Assembly: GCA_034933245.1 (NCBI GenBank)
Contig: JAYFNX010000008.1
Span: 1-52,947, forward strand
DNA length: 52,947 nt
Direction: 5' to 3'
From: Pelethousia sp034933245
Lineage (GTDB): Bacteria; Bacillota; Clostridia; Christensenellales; CAG-138
The position numbers were made by a program, and so were the translations under genes. The notes beneath the pieces are model-generated. The model was not told where the DNA came from. It searched no databases and worked only from the letters and a program-made list of their open reading frames with translations. Shown here piece after piece: positions 40,896-50,379 of the stretch (the first letter of the stretch is position 1; each line of letters starts with the position of its first letter).

Positions 40896-41251
40896 TGCGG
40901 GAAAGCCAATGGGGTAAGGGGCAGCGGGGAGAGGATTTGGCCGCGCGTTATATGCAACAAAAAGGATATGAAATCCTCGCTCGGAATTATCGGGCAATGG
41001 GATGCGAAATAGATAGCATAGCCATAGATGGAGACACCCTGGTATTTGCCGAGGTCAAGGCCCGTGGAAGCGAGGCTTTTGGATTGGGCAGGGAGGCCGT
41101 GGGCCGGGAGAAGCAAGCCCGTATTATCCGGGGAGCCCAGGCTTATTTACAGGAAAGGGGCTGGGTTGACAAGCCCTGTCGTTTTGATGTTCTGGAAGTG
41201 GATCTGCGCACAGGCAAAGTGGAGCAGATAGAGGCAGCTTTTACACAATAA
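40892..41251 (+). CDS. yraN: YraN/UPF0102 family nuclease-fold protein
   Basis: A 119-residue protein of the Holliday-junction-resolvase-like fold. GQRGEDLAARYMQQKGYEIL and NYRAMGCEID lead into VFAEVKAR, where E-x-K fits the nuclease core. The biochemical role is unproven in the family. GGAGGA lies before ATG 40892, which overlaps the rnhB stop. In many genomes it follows rnhB, and it ends this operon here. Confidence 0.92.
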   Translation: MMRESQWGKGQRGEDLAARYMQQKGYEILARNYRAMGCEIDSIAIDGDTLVFAEVKARGSEAFGLGREAVGREKQARIIRGAQAYLQERGWVDKPCRFDVLEVDLRTGKVEQIEAAFTQ

Positions 41252-41291
41252 GTAAACTTTTTTGTATTTCCGTGTAGAGCTGTTCTTCATG

Positions 41292-41300
41292 TGGTAAAAT
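41292..41300 (+). promoter_or_regulatory. Extended -10 promoter of the GT-C gene
   Basis: TGGTAAAAT, an extended -10 box, 35 bases before the start codon. No clear -35 box. Confidence 0.45.
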
Positions 41301-41334
41301 AAACCTATCTTTGTATAGATTTGGAACGAGGGTT

Positions 41335-44300
41335 ATGCACAAGCTCAAAGCGGTTTTCGTTGCTTTTATCCTGCTTCTAATACCGGCTGTCGCCCTGGCG
41401 GACGAGCCCGTGGTATTGGCGAACGCCGATTTTAACCAGGTGGGCATGGCGGACGGCCTACCCATGGGCTGGTATAGGGAGGCCTGGTTGGATGGGGAAG
41501 GGCAATTCGCCATCGAGCGCATGATTGATGAAGCGGGCGGGCCCTGTGTACGGATTCAAAATCTTGTGGAGAACGACGTTCGGCTGTGTCAGCGCGTCAC
41601 TGTAGAAGGGGGCGGGCTGTATCGCCTTTTCTGCGAGGTGCGCACGGAGGACGTTACGGGCGGAGCCGGCGCGAATGTATCCGTGGTGGATTCTTTGGCG
41701 ATCTCCGAGCCCCTCCTGGGAACGGCGGAGTGGCGGCAAGTTTCGCTGCTTGGCCGGGTGGATGAAGGGCAAAATGAAATGGCGGTTTGCATACGGCTGG
41801 GGGGCTATGGCGCTCTTTCGGCCGGAACGGCTTATTTCCGTAATTTTCGCTTAGAAAGGCTGGAGGAAGCGCCCATCGGCTCCAATCCGGCCTATTTTGG
41901 TGTGGCCGTAGCAGGCGTTTCTTCCGGGACGGAGCATAATGTGAACGAACTGCACGGCAGCCCCATGGTTATCATAACTCTTCTGATGGCCGTACTGGGG
42001 GTTTGGCTATATAAAGCCTATGTCGTGCGCCCGCAGGAACCAGGGCCGGAGGCAAAATCTCCGTCAAAGGCGCAACTGGGCGTCATTCTGTTTCTCGCTT
42101 TCGCGTTGCGCTGCGTTCTTTCTCTTGCGTTTTATGGCCATTCCACCGATATCGGCTGCTTTATGGCTTGGGCAAATGCCCTGGCCGAAAATGGCCCCGC
42201 CGCTTTTTATACTTCCGGCATGTTCGCCGATTATCCGCCGGGCTATATGTATGTGCTTTGGTTTATAGGAAGCCTGGCAAGGTTGCTGAAGCTGAACTTT
42301 GGGGGCGCCAGCTACGTGCTATTAACCAAGATGCCCGCCATCTTATGCGACTTGGCAGCGGCATATCTGGTTTTCACCATGGCGGACAAGCGTTTCTCCC
42401 GGAGGGTATCCCTTGCCCTGTGCTGCGCCGTGGCCTTCAACCCGGCCATGGCCTTCCTGTCCGGTGGTTGGGGGCAGATCGATCAGGTGTTAACCCTGTT
42501 GCTGGTTTTAACGATTTGGCTGTTTCAGAAAAATAAGCTGGAGCTTTGCGGCCTAGTTTATGGGATCGCGATTCTCATCAAGCCGCAGGCGCTCATGGCG
42601 GGGCCTTTACTGGCGGCCGCCTATTTCCTGCAAATGAAAGACCATGGGAAAAAGGCCGCCTTGCGTATCCTCTGGGCCGTTTTGTTGGCCGTAGGGGCAA
42701 TTCTTGTGTTGAGCATTCCCTTTGCGGGCGGTCAGGGAAACGCGGAGCTTACCATTTTGGGCATAACCATAAGGGGCCCCTGGGTTCTGGGAAAACTGCT
42801 GGGAACCGCCACAAGCTATCCCTATGCCAGCATTGAAGCTTTCAATTTCTTCTCCCTGTTCGGCGGCAACTGGCAGAGCGTGGATGCGCCGTTTCTATTC
42901 TCCATAACATACCGCCAATGGGGCACGGCCTGTATTCTCCTTTCGGTGCTGGCGGCAGGATGGATGTATGGCAAGGGCCGCAAGGAACCGGGCTGCCTGC
43001 CGCTGTGTACCGCCTTGTTGTTAAGCGCCTTGTTCGTGCTAGGGCAGTATATGCATGAGCGGTATCTGTTCCCCGTACTGTTGCTGATTCTCCTCAGTTT
43101 CCTCCTTTATGGGGATAGGCGCCTGTTCCTTTGCTATGTCTTTTTTACCTGCACGCTTCTCTTAAACGCGTTGGCCGCATTTGTCGTCGTGAAGGATACG
43201 GCAATTCGAGGGGCGGAATATGCGTTTATTACCCGGTTTGGCTCCACCTTGACGGTGGCGGCATTTGGCTACTTTAGCCACGTATGCTTTGATTTGACGA
43301 TGAAAAAACGGATCTCTCCTTCATTTGAAGGGGATCGGCGGGCGATGGACATTCTGCCCGGCCTTTCGGCGGAATCACATGGGGAGGAAGGACGGTTCAC
43401 CAAGCGTGACAGGCTCTGGTGCGGGGCGCTCACGGCCTTGTATGCTTTGGTTGCCCTCGTTAACCTGGGAACGTTGCAGGCCCCGCAGACGGCTTGGAAA
43501 GCAGATGTCGGGGAAGGCGCTATTTTCCGTTTTGAAGAAGGAACAACCCTTTCAAGCATCCGCGTATTCGGCGGATTATATACGGGAACGGCGGAATTCC
43601 AGGCGGCGGATGGAAGCGCCTTTTTCTATACGGAGGATCATGGCGATATGTTCCGGTGGGCCGAGGTAGGCGGAGATGGATGGGCTGCGGATACCATCAC
43701 GCTGCGGGTCACGGAAGGTTCGGTCTGGTTTAACGAAATTGCCTTTTTTGATGAGAATGGGGATCTTCTTCCCATTGCGGAATGTCGGCAGCTTTCCGCC
43801 GGACAGGATGGAATGGACCCGAATCTCCTCTGCGACGAACAGGATCAGGTTCCCCAGGCTCCCTCTTACCTAAACGGCATGTATTTTGATGAGCTTTATC
43901 ATGCCCGCACGGCCTATGAGCATCTGCACGGCCTGGTTCCTTATGAAAACTCCCACCCGCCGCTGGGGAAGGTATTTATCATGCTGGGCGTGGCCCTTTT
44001 CGGCATGAACGCATTTGGATGGCGGATCATGGGCACGCTGTTCGGCATCGGGATGGTTCCCATTGTGTACGTGTTTGCCAAGAGGCTCTTTAAACGCAGC
44101 GGGTACGCTCTTTTCTGCGCGGGGCTGTTTGCCTTCGATTTTATGCATTTTACCCAAACGCGCATTGCCACGGTGGATGTGTTTGGCGTTTTCTTCATCC
44201 TGCTCATGTATTATTTCATGTACAGGTACTATTGCATGAATTTCTTTACGGATGGCCTTGGGGCTACCCTTAAACCCCTGGCCTGGGCAGGGGTGTTCTT

Positions 44301-45123
44301 CGGCCTGGGAGCAGCCAGCAAGTGGATCTGTATCTATGCAGGCGGCGGCTTGGCGGTGATTTTCTTCGCTTCCTTAGGCGGCCGATATATGGAATATCGC
44401 AAGCATATCCACAGCGGAGATTTGAAAAAACGGGCCCAAGTGGCGAAATTCTGGAGGCAGGCCTTCCTGACCCTGCTTTGGTGTTGCCTCTTCTATATTT
44501 TTGTACCCGCCTGTATCTATCTGGCATCTTATCTACCCTATGCGCTCTCGGAAAGCCACTATAATTTGAAGGGGATGTGGGAGCTGCAAGAATTCATGTT
44601 CCACTATCACAGTTCTCTCACCGCCAGCCATCCTTATGAATCCCCCTGGTGGCAATGGCCCTTAAACCTACGGCCTGTCTGGTATTACGTGGGGTATGAT
44701 GTGGTGGCGGGTTATGCTTCCAGCATATCCGCATTTGGGAACCCGGCGGTATGGTTGCCGTGTTCCTTGGGTACCCTTGTTTTAGCGGCACGGCTTCTGA
44801 GGGGAAGCATCCGCCGGGAAAAGGGTATGTTTGTGCTGATCACAGGCTTATGCGCAAACTATTTGCCCTGGGTTCTAGTGACCCGCTGTACCTTTGCTTA
44901 CCATTATTTCGCCACGGTTCCCTTTATCATCCTGTGTACGGCCTACCTTCTGCGGGATGTGGAAGCGCGGCACGGGGCGGTGGGCTGGGCCAGATGGGCA
45001 TGGTTGGGAATTTGTGCGGGCATGTTTGTCCTATTTTACCCGGTCATATCGGGCCTGCCTGCTCCGGAATGGTATATCCATTGGTTGGAATGGCTGCCTA
45101 GCTGGACGTTTTTAGGCTATTGA
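41335..45123 (+). CDS. Double-module GT-C glycosyltransferase with extracytoplasmic carbohydrate-binding-like domains
   Basis: A 1262-residue membrane protein starting at ATG 41335 (GAGGG upstream). Order: signal peptide (about 1-22), a beta-sandwich like carbohydrate-binding domains (about 25-185), a membrane anchor, then a first GT-C module with STDIGCF (D272 as catalytic-type Asp) and DYPPGYMYVLW. About ten helices follow up to about residue 645. Next is a second soluble, discoidin-like beta domain (about 715-835). It is followed by a complete protein-O-mannosyltransferase (PMT/GT39) module with FDELYHARTAYEHLHG (D852-E853) and a long loop with NSHPPLGK. GT-C enzymes use polyprenyl-phosphate sugars outside the membrane. 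Two Asp sites in one chain suggest two transferase centres. The adjacent GtrA protein may supply lipid-linked sugar. The acceptor, protein or cell-wall polymer, is unknown. Confidence 0.85.
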   Translation: MHKLKAVFVAFILLLIPAVALADEPVVLANADFNQVGMADGLPMGWYREAWLDGEGQFAIERMIDEAGGPCVRIQNLVENDVRLCQRVTVEGGGLYRLFCEVRTEDVTGGAGANVSVVDSLAISEPLLGTAEWRQVSLLGRVDEGQNEMAVCIRLGGYGALSAGTAYFRNFRLERLEEAPIGSNPAYFGVAVAGVSSGTEHNVNELHGSPMVIITLLMAVLGVWLYKAYVVRPQEPGPEAKSPSKAQLGVILFLAFALRCVLSLAFYGHSTDIGCFMAWANALAENGPAAFYTSGMFADYPPGYMYVLWFIGSLARLLKLNFGGASYVLLTKMPAILCDLAAAYLVFTMADKRFSRRVSLALCCAVAFNPAMAFLSGGWGQIDQVLTLLLVLTIWLFQKNKLELCGLVYGIAILIKPQALMAGPLLAAAYFLQMKDHGKKAALRILWAVLLAVGAILVLSIPFAGGQGNAELTILGITIRGPWVLGKLLGTATSYPYASIEAFNFFSLFGGNWQSVDAPFLFSITYRQWGTACILLSVLAAGWMYGKGRKEPGCLPLCTALLLSALFVLGQYMHERYLFPVLLLILLSFLLYGDRRLFLCYVFFTCTLLLNALAAFVVVKDTAIRGAEYAFITRFGSTLTVAAFGYFSHVCFDLTMKKRISPSFEGDRRAMDILPGLSAESHGEEGRFTKRDRLWCGALTALYALVALVNLGTLQAPQTAWKADVGEGAIFRFEEGTTLSSIRVFGGLYTGTAEFQAADGSAFFYTEDHGDMFRWAEVGGDGWAADTITLRVTEGSVWFNEIAFFDENGDLLPIAECRQLSAGQDGMDPNLLCDEQDQVPQAPSYLNGMYFDELYHARTAYEHLHGLVPYENSHPPLGKVFIMLGVALFGMNAFGWRIMGTLFGIGMVPIVYVFAKRLFKRSGYALFCAGLFAFDFMHFTQTRIATVDVFGVFFILLMYYFMYRYYCMNFFTDGLGATLKPLAWAGVFFGLGAASKWICIYAGGGLAVIFFASLGGRYMEYRKHIHSGDLKKRAQVAKFWRQAFLTLLWCCLFYIFVPACIYLASYLPYALSESHYNLKGMWELQEFMFHYHSSLTASHPYESPWWQWPLNLRPVWYYVGYDVVAGYASSISAFGNPAVWLPCSLGTLVLAARLLRGSIRREKGMFVLITGLCANYLPWVLVTRCTFAYHYFATVPFIILCTAYLLRDVEARHGAVGWARWAWLGICAGMFVLFYPVISGLPAPEWYIHWLEWLPSWTFLGY

Positions 45124-45132
45124 GGAGGAGCA

Positions 45133-45519
45133 ATGCTGAATAAGGAAAGCTTTGCACAACTTATCCGGTTTGGATTGGTGGGCGTGCTAAACACGGCGGT
45201 AGATTTTTGCGTGTATCAATTTCTGGTCTGGCTGGGCCTGCACTATGCCGCTTCCCAGTGTATCTCGTATAGCTGCGGCCTATTAAACAGCTATTTTTTC
45301 AATAGACGCTGGACATTCCGGCAAGAAAAAACGTATACAAAGAAAGAATTCATTCGCTTTCTGGCGGTAAATTTGGGCTCGCTTGCCCTGTCCGTTTTGC
45401 TGCTGCGCCTTTGCTATGAGGTGTTGGGAATCCAAAGCAACCTGTTGGCAAAAGGAATCGTAACCGCTTTTGTGATGGTTATCAATTTTCTTGGGAATAA
45501 GCTTTTCGTTTTTAAATAA
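45133..45519 (+). CDS. GtrA family membrane protein
   Basis: A 128-residue protein with four membrane helices of the GtrA type, beginning IRFGLVGVLNTAVDF and containing SYSCGLLNSYFFNRRWTF. Such proteins are thought to flip polyprenyl-phosphate-linked sugars, and they commonly stand beside GT-C transferases. It starts at ATG 45133, nine bases after the GT-C gene, with GAGGAGG upstream, so the two are one unit. The C terminus NFLGNKLFVFK is canonical. Confidence 0.92.
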   Translation: MLNKESFAQLIRFGLVGVLNTAVDFCVYQFLVWLGLHYAASQCISYSCGLLNSYFFNRRWTFRQEKTYTKKEFIRFLAVNLGSLALSVLLLRLCYEVLGIQSNLLAKGIVTAFVMVINFLGNKLFVFK

Positions 45520-45575
45520 ACCGCCCGTTCTATCTTCCGTTCTTTCATAGCTTATCGGGCGGGGGAGGCAAACGC

Positions 45576-47102
45576 ATGCTGTCAAAAATTCATAGCTTTG
45601 GCCTAACCGGTCTATGTGGCTTCGCCGTGGAAGTAGAGGTGGATGTAAGCCAAGGATTGCCCGCTTATGAAACCGTAGGCCTGCCGGATGCCGCCGTACG
45701 GGAATCAAAAGAGCGGGTCCGGTCTGCTATCCGCAACAGTGGTTTTGAGTTTCCCATGCGCCGCATTACCATTAATTTGGCGCCGGCGGATATGAAAAAA
45801 GAGGGGACCCTTTACGACTTGCCTATTGCCATGGGCATTCTTGCCGCAACAGGGCAGGTACCGGCCGAGACGGCAGGCCATCTGTTCCTTGGAGAGTTGG
45901 CGTTGGATGGGGCCGTACGCGGTGTAAACGGGCTCCTACCCATGCTGCTTGGTGCGCGAGAAGCAGGGGTGGAACAAATGATCATCCCCGTAGAAAACAC
46001 GGCGGAAGCGGGCTTTATCGATGGCATAGCGGCCTATGCTGTGGCAAGCCTTGGGGAGGCAGTTTCACTTTTGCGGGGAGAGTCCAAGGGTTCTGTGGTG
46101 AAAACGGGTGCTTGGAAGGGCAACTCCACACACAAAGGCGTGGACTTTTCGGAGATCAAAGGCCAGCAGGGGGCCAAGCGCGCGGCGGAAATTGCCGCCG
46201 CAGGAGGGCATAATCTGTTGCTTATCGGCACGCCTGGAAGCGGAAAGACCATGCTGGCCCGGGCCATTCCTTCCATTTTGCCCAGCCTCACGTTTGATGA
46301 AGCGTTGGAAATCACCAAAATCCATTCCGTTGTAGGAGCAACCAGGGGTGCCGAGACCATGGCCATGGAGCGGCCCTTTCGAGCGCCCCATCACAGCGCC
46401 TCCACGGCCGCCTTGGTTGGCGGCGGACAGAAAGCATTGCCGGGTGAAATCAGCCTGGCGCATTATGGCGTACTGTTTTTGGATGAGTTTCCCGAATTTC
46501 ATAAAGATGTGATTGAAGCCCTGCGTCAGCCAATGGAAGATGGAATGGTCACGATCACCAGAGCCAGCGCCCGGGCCGTCTATCCGGCGGATTTTATGCT
46601 GGTGGCGGCCATGAATCCCTGCCCCTGCGGATACTATGGTGGCAGGCAGGGCCGGTGCCGCTGTACGCCGTCCCAGATCGAACGCTATCGGCGAAAGATT
46701 TCCGGCCCCATGCTGGACCGCATCGATCTGCATGTGGAAATGACGGATGTGGGCTATGAAGATATTGCAGGCCGTTCTCCGGGGGAAACCAGCGCGGCTA
46801 TACAGGCACGGGTAGATGCGGCCAGGGCACGCCAGCGGGAACGGTACAGAGAAGAGAATATTCTTTTCAACGCGCAGCTTTCGGGCAGGCAGATGCAGCG
46901 CTTTTGCCTCCTGGAAAAGGATGCGGAAGCACTTTTAAAACGTGCCTTCCAGGCGCTGAACCTGAGCGCGCGGGCCTATGGAAGGGTGCTGAAGGTGGCG
47001 CGTACCATTGCCGATGTGGAGGGAAGCGATGCCATCGGACCGGCGCATGTTGCGGAGGCCGTGCAATATAGGAGCTTAGACCGCAAATACTGGGGAGGAT
47101 AG
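45576..47102 (+). CDS. YifB/ComM family Mg-chelatase-like AAA+ ATPase
   Basis: A 508-residue protein with an N-terminal Lon-protease-like domain (ETVGLPDAAVRESKERVRSA), a central AAA+ domain with Walker A GTPGSGKT (about residues 218-225), Walker B LFLDEF, and a C-terminal Mg_chelatase_C domain. ComM of Gram-negatives is a helicase for branch migration during natural transformation. It lies directly before dprA, a DNA-uptake gene, which fits such a role, but this is inference. GGGGAGG is found before ATG 45576. Confidence 0.94.
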   Translation: MLSKIHSFGLTGLCGFAVEVEVDVSQGLPAYETVGLPDAAVRESKERVRSAIRNSGFEFPMRRITINLAPADMKKEGTLYDLPIAMGILAATGQVPAETAGHLFLGELALDGAVRGVNGLLPMLLGAREAGVEQMIIPVENTAEAGFIDGIAAYAVASLGEAVSLLRGESKGSVVKTGAWKGNSTHKGVDFSEIKGQQGAKRAAEIAAAGGHNLLLIGTPGSGKTMLARAIPSILPSLTFDEALEITKIHSVVGATRGAETMAMERPFRAPHHSASTAALVGGGQKALPGEISLAHYGVLFLDEFPEFHKDVIEALRQPMEDGMVTITRASARAVYPADFMLVAAMNPCPCGYYGGRQGRCRCTPSQIERYRRKISGPMLDRIDLHVEMTDVGYEDIAGRSPGETSAAIQARVDAARARQRERYREENILFNAQLSGRQMQRFCLLEKDAEALLKRAFQALNLSARAYGRVLKVARTIADVEGSDAIGPAHVAEAVQYRSLDRKYWGG

Positions 47103-47105
47103 GCC

Positions 47106-48212
47106 ATGGGGGATGAGGAACGCAGATATCGGCTTTGGCTGAGCTTTGCCTTGGGCACGGCTTATGTTCGCATGCAATCGCTGTTGGAAACCTACGATGG
47201 GGATGGGAAAGCCATCTTTCGGGATGCGGCCGCGGCTTGCCTGCCGGGCGTAGGGAAAAGGGAACTTGCATGCAACGCCGTCTTGCACCAAAAAGCCAAC
47301 GAAGCATATATTGACGATTGCCTGGCGTATATGACACGCAGGAAGATTCAGGCCGTGCTTGTGGAAGATGAGAACTATCCCGCCCTTTTGCGTCATATTT
47401 ATAGGCCGCCAATGGTTCTATATTTGCGTGGGCGTCTGCCCAAAAGAATCCCGGTTCCCATTGCGCTGATCGGCTCGCGAAACTGTTCGGATTATGGCAG
47501 GCATATGGCCCTTAAGCTTTCCGAAGAATTGGCGGAACGGGGCGTATGCGTGGTTTCCGGCCTTGCTTACGGCATTGACTGCCTATGCGCCAGGGGAGCC
47601 CTTGCGGCGGAGAAAAGCGAATTTCCTACCATCGCCGTACTGGGCGGCGGCGTGGACGTGGTGTATCCGGCGGCCAACCGGCGGGAGTACGACCAGATTG
47701 TGGAGCGCGGAGCGGTTGTTTCCGAGCTTCTGCCCGGCACCAAGCCGCTGCCTTCCCATTTTCCCCAACGCAACCGCATTATCAGCGGAATCAGCCGGGG
47801 GGTAGTTGTCATTGAGGCGGCGCTTCAAAGCGGCACCGGCATAACGGTGGACTTTGCCTTGGAGCAGGGAAAAGATGTGTTCGCCTTGCCGGGGCGGTTG
47901 ACGGATCCTAAAAGCGCGGGAGCAAACCGATTGATTGCCCAGGGCATGGCAAAAGCGGTTGAAAGCACAAAAGATATTTTAGATGCATATGATATGGATT
48001 TTGAGGAGATAAAATCCGGGGCTGCGGTGAACGAAAACGCGCTGTCCTTTGAGCAAACCTTGATTTTGCGGTTGCTGCAAGCCGGAGAACGCAGCGCGGA
48101 TGAATTGGCCGAAATGACGGGATTTTCATCCTCCCAATTAAATTTTGCCTTGACAGACATGGAATTTTCGGGAATAATTAAGCAATCGTGCGGTAGGCTT
48201 TACAGCTTATAA
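47106..48212 (+). CDS. dprA: DNA-processing protein DprA
   Basis: A 368-residue protein that loads RecA onto incoming single-stranded DNA. The Rossmann-like core has IGSRNCSDYG (about residue 122), VVSGLAYGIDCLCARGAL (about 150), AVLGGGVDVVYPAANR and FPQRNRIISG. The C-terminal winged helix DML1-like domain (about 305-368) contains SADELAEMTGFS. It begins three bases after yifB. recX (13535), a RecA modulator, is elsewhere in the window. Whether the cell is competent cannot be seen. Confidence 0.96.
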   Translation: MGDEERRYRLWLSFALGTAYVRMQSLLETYDGDGKAIFRDAAAACLPGVGKRELACNAVLHQKANEAYIDDCLAYMTRRKIQAVLVEDENYPALLRHIYRPPMVLYLRGRLPKRIPVPIALIGSRNCSDYGRHMALKLSEELAERGVCVVSGLAYGIDCLCARGALAAEKSEFPTIAVLGGGVDVVYPAANRREYDQIVERGAVVSELLPGTKPLPSHFPQRNRIISGISRGVVVIEAALQSGTGITVDFALEQGKDVFALPGRLTDPKSAGANRLIAQGMAKAVESTKDILDAYDMDFEEIKSGAAVNENALSFEQTLILRLLQAGERSADELAEMTGFSSSQLNFALTDMEFSGIIKQSCGRLYSL

Positions 48213-48228
48213 AATAGAAACGTAATTT

Positions 48229-48256
48229 TTGAAGATAGATAAGCAATTTGTATAAC
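48229..48256 (+). promoter_or_regulatory. Probable promoter of topA
   Basis: TTGAAG (48229-48234), 16 bases, TATAAC (48251-48256), 20 bases before the start codon. Confidence 0.5.
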
Positions 48257-48276
48257 ATTTGGAGGTAGACGCTTAG

Positions 48277-50379
48277 ATGGCGGAAACGTTAGTGATCGTT
48301 GAGTCCCCTGCAAAGGCGAAGACGATAGGAAAATTTTTAGGAACAAAGTATAAGGTGGTAGCTTCCAACGGACATGTGCGGGATCTGCCTAAAAGTCAGT
48401 TAGGGGTGGATGTGGAGCACGACTTCACACCTAAATATATTACCTTGCGGGGAAGGGGAGACGTGCTGGAAACCATTCGCCGGGAGGCAAAGGCCGCTAA
48501 AAAGATTTTTCTCGCTACCGACCCTGACATGGAGGGAGAGGCAATTAGCTGGCACCTAGCGCAGATTCTCAAGCTGGACCCGGAGTCCAAATGCCGCATC
48601 GAATTTAATGAGATCACTGCCGGCACGGTGAAAAATTCCGTTAAGGCCGCGCGGGCCATCGATATGCATCTGGTGGATGCCCAGCAGGCCCGCCGGATAC
48701 TCGACCGGTTGGTGGGCTATAAGATCAGCCCCATTCTTTGGGCCAAGGTGCGCCGGGGCTTGAGTGCGGGTAGGGTGCAATCCGTGGCTTGTCGAATCCT
48801 GTGCGACCGGGAAAAGGAGATTATGGATTTTGTTCCGGAGGAATTCTGGAATATCACCGCCCAACTCAAACATAAGGACAGCCGGAAACTCTTAACCGCC
48901 AAATTCTATGGCTACGGCGATAAAAAAATGGAGATCCATACCGAAGCGGAAGCGCAAGCCGCGGTGGAGGCTTCCATGGGCGTGCCGTTTCAGTTGACGG
49001 ATATTAAGGTGAGCGAGCGAACACGCCATGCGCCGCCGCCCTTTACCACCAGCAGCCTGCAGCAGGAAGCCAGCCGCAAGCTGGGCTTTACCACAAAACT
49101 TACCATGCTGGTCGCCCAGCAGCTTTACGAAGGCGTGGAGGTGGCAGGCCAGGGTGTAACGGGCTTGATTACCTATATCCGTACGGATTCCGTGCGCGTT
49201 GCCGACGAGGCCCAAAAGCAGGCCTTAGATTATATTAACGAAACCTATGGGGCAAAGTATGCGCCTGATAAGCCCAATGTATATAAAGGCCGCAAGGGTG
49301 CGCAAGATGCCCATGAGGCCATTCGGCCCGCCAGCGTTTTCAACAAGCCCCAGGATATAAAAGCGTCTCTGAACAACAGCCAATATAAGCTCTACAAGCT
49401 GATTTTTGAAAGATTCCTCGCCAGCCAGATGCGCGAGGCGCAATACGAGGTAAGCTCCGTAACCTTTGATGCGAACGGCTGCCTCTATAAAACTTCCGGA
49501 ACCCGCACGATTTTCAATGGCTATACCACCGTTTATACCGAGGGCCGGGATGAGGCGGAAGAGGCGGAGACGGCTCTTCCCAAGCTTACCGTTGGGGAAG
49601 CCCTTACGGCGGAGCGCATTGACAAGGAGCAAAAGTTTACCCAGGCGCCCCCTCGTTATACAGAAGCGTCCCTGGTAAAAACCTTGGAAGAGAAAGGCAT
49701 CGGCCGCCCCAGCACGTATGCGCCCACCATTTCCACCATCATCGAGCGCGGGTATATCCAGCGCGAGAAAAAGCAGCTTATTCCCACGGAGCTTGGTTTT
49801 GTGGTCACCCAGCTTATGAAGGAAAACTTCCAGGATATTGTGGATGTGAAGTTTACGGCGGATATGGAGACCAAACTGGACAAAGTCAAGGATGGGGAGC
49901 AGGAATGGACGGATATCATCCGGGGGTTTTACGGGCCCTTTGAGGAAACCGTGGAAAAGGCATCCGAGAATATTGAAAAAGTAGTGATTGCGGACGAGGT
50001 TTCGGATATCCCGTGCGATCAGTGCGGTGCTATGATGGTATATAAAATGGGACGGTACGGAAAATTTTTGGCTTGCCCCAATTTCCCCGCCTGCCGCAAC
50101 ACAAAGGCCATCGTTGAAAAAATCGACGTGCCTTGCCCTCAATGCGGCGCCACGCTTATCAAGCGCAAGTCCAAACGGGGCAAGGTCTTCTATGGCTGCG
50201 AGCGGTATCCGGAATGTAGCTTTGTTTCCTGGGACCGGCCTGCCAAGGAGAAATGCCCGAACTGCGGATCGCTAATGGTCTATAAGATGGGCCAAAACGG
50301 AGGCTATACCGTATGTACGAATAAAGAATGCGGGCATGTGGTGCGGCCGCAGAAAAAGGAAAAGGACGAGAATGAATAA
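48277..50379 (+). CDS. topA: DNA topoisomerase I
   Basis: A 700-residue type IA topoisomerase that relaxes negative supercoils. TOPRIM starts at LVIVESPAKAKTIGKFLG with DPDMEGEAISWHL (acidic metal site). The catalytic tyrosine is Y300 in GLITYIRTDSVRV, and AHEAIRPAS and GIGRPSTYAP follow. The C terminus has three zinc-ribbon units (about 575-690), each with two Cys pairs and YGKFLAC-, RGKVFYGC- or GGYTVC-type sequence. GGAGG lies ten bases before ATG 48277. The stop overlaps the trmFO start by eight bases. Confidence 0.97.
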   Translation: MAETLVIVESPAKAKTIGKFLGTKYKVVASNGHVRDLPKSQLGVDVEHDFTPKYITLRGRGDVLETIRREAKAAKKIFLATDPDMEGEAISWHLAQILKLDPESKCRIEFNEITAGTVKNSVKAARAIDMHLVDAQQARRILDRLVGYKISPILWAKVRRGLSAGRVQSVACRILCDREKEIMDFVPEEFWNITAQLKHKDSRKLLTAKFYGYGDKKMEIHTEAEAQAAVEASMGVPFQLTDIKVSERTRHAPPPFTTSSLQQEASRKLGFTTKLTMLVAQQLYEGVEVAGQGVTGLITYIRTDSVRVADEAQKQALDYINETYGAKYAPDKPNVYKGRKGAQDAHEAIRPASVFNKPQDIKASLNNSQYKLYKLIFERFLASQMREAQYEVSSVTFDANGCLYKTSGTRTIFNGYTTVYTEGRDEAEEAETALPKLTVGEALTAERIDKEQKFTQAPPRYTEASLVKTLEEKGIGRPSTYAPTISTIIERGYIQREKKQLIPTELGFVVTQLMKENFQDIVDVKFTADMETKLDKVKDGEQEWTDIIRGFYGPFEETVEKASENIEKVVIADEVSDIPCDQCGAMMVYKMGRYGKFLACPNFPACRNTKAIVEKIDVPCPQCGATLIKRKSKRGKVFYGCERYPECSFVSWDRPAKEKCPNCGSLMVYKMGQNGGYTVCTNKECGHVVRPQKKEKDENE

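Noticed and set aside
49225..50142. 305-codon minus-strand open frame opposite topA
   Set aside because: Antisense shadow; the topA frame is continuous and fully conserved in motif order.
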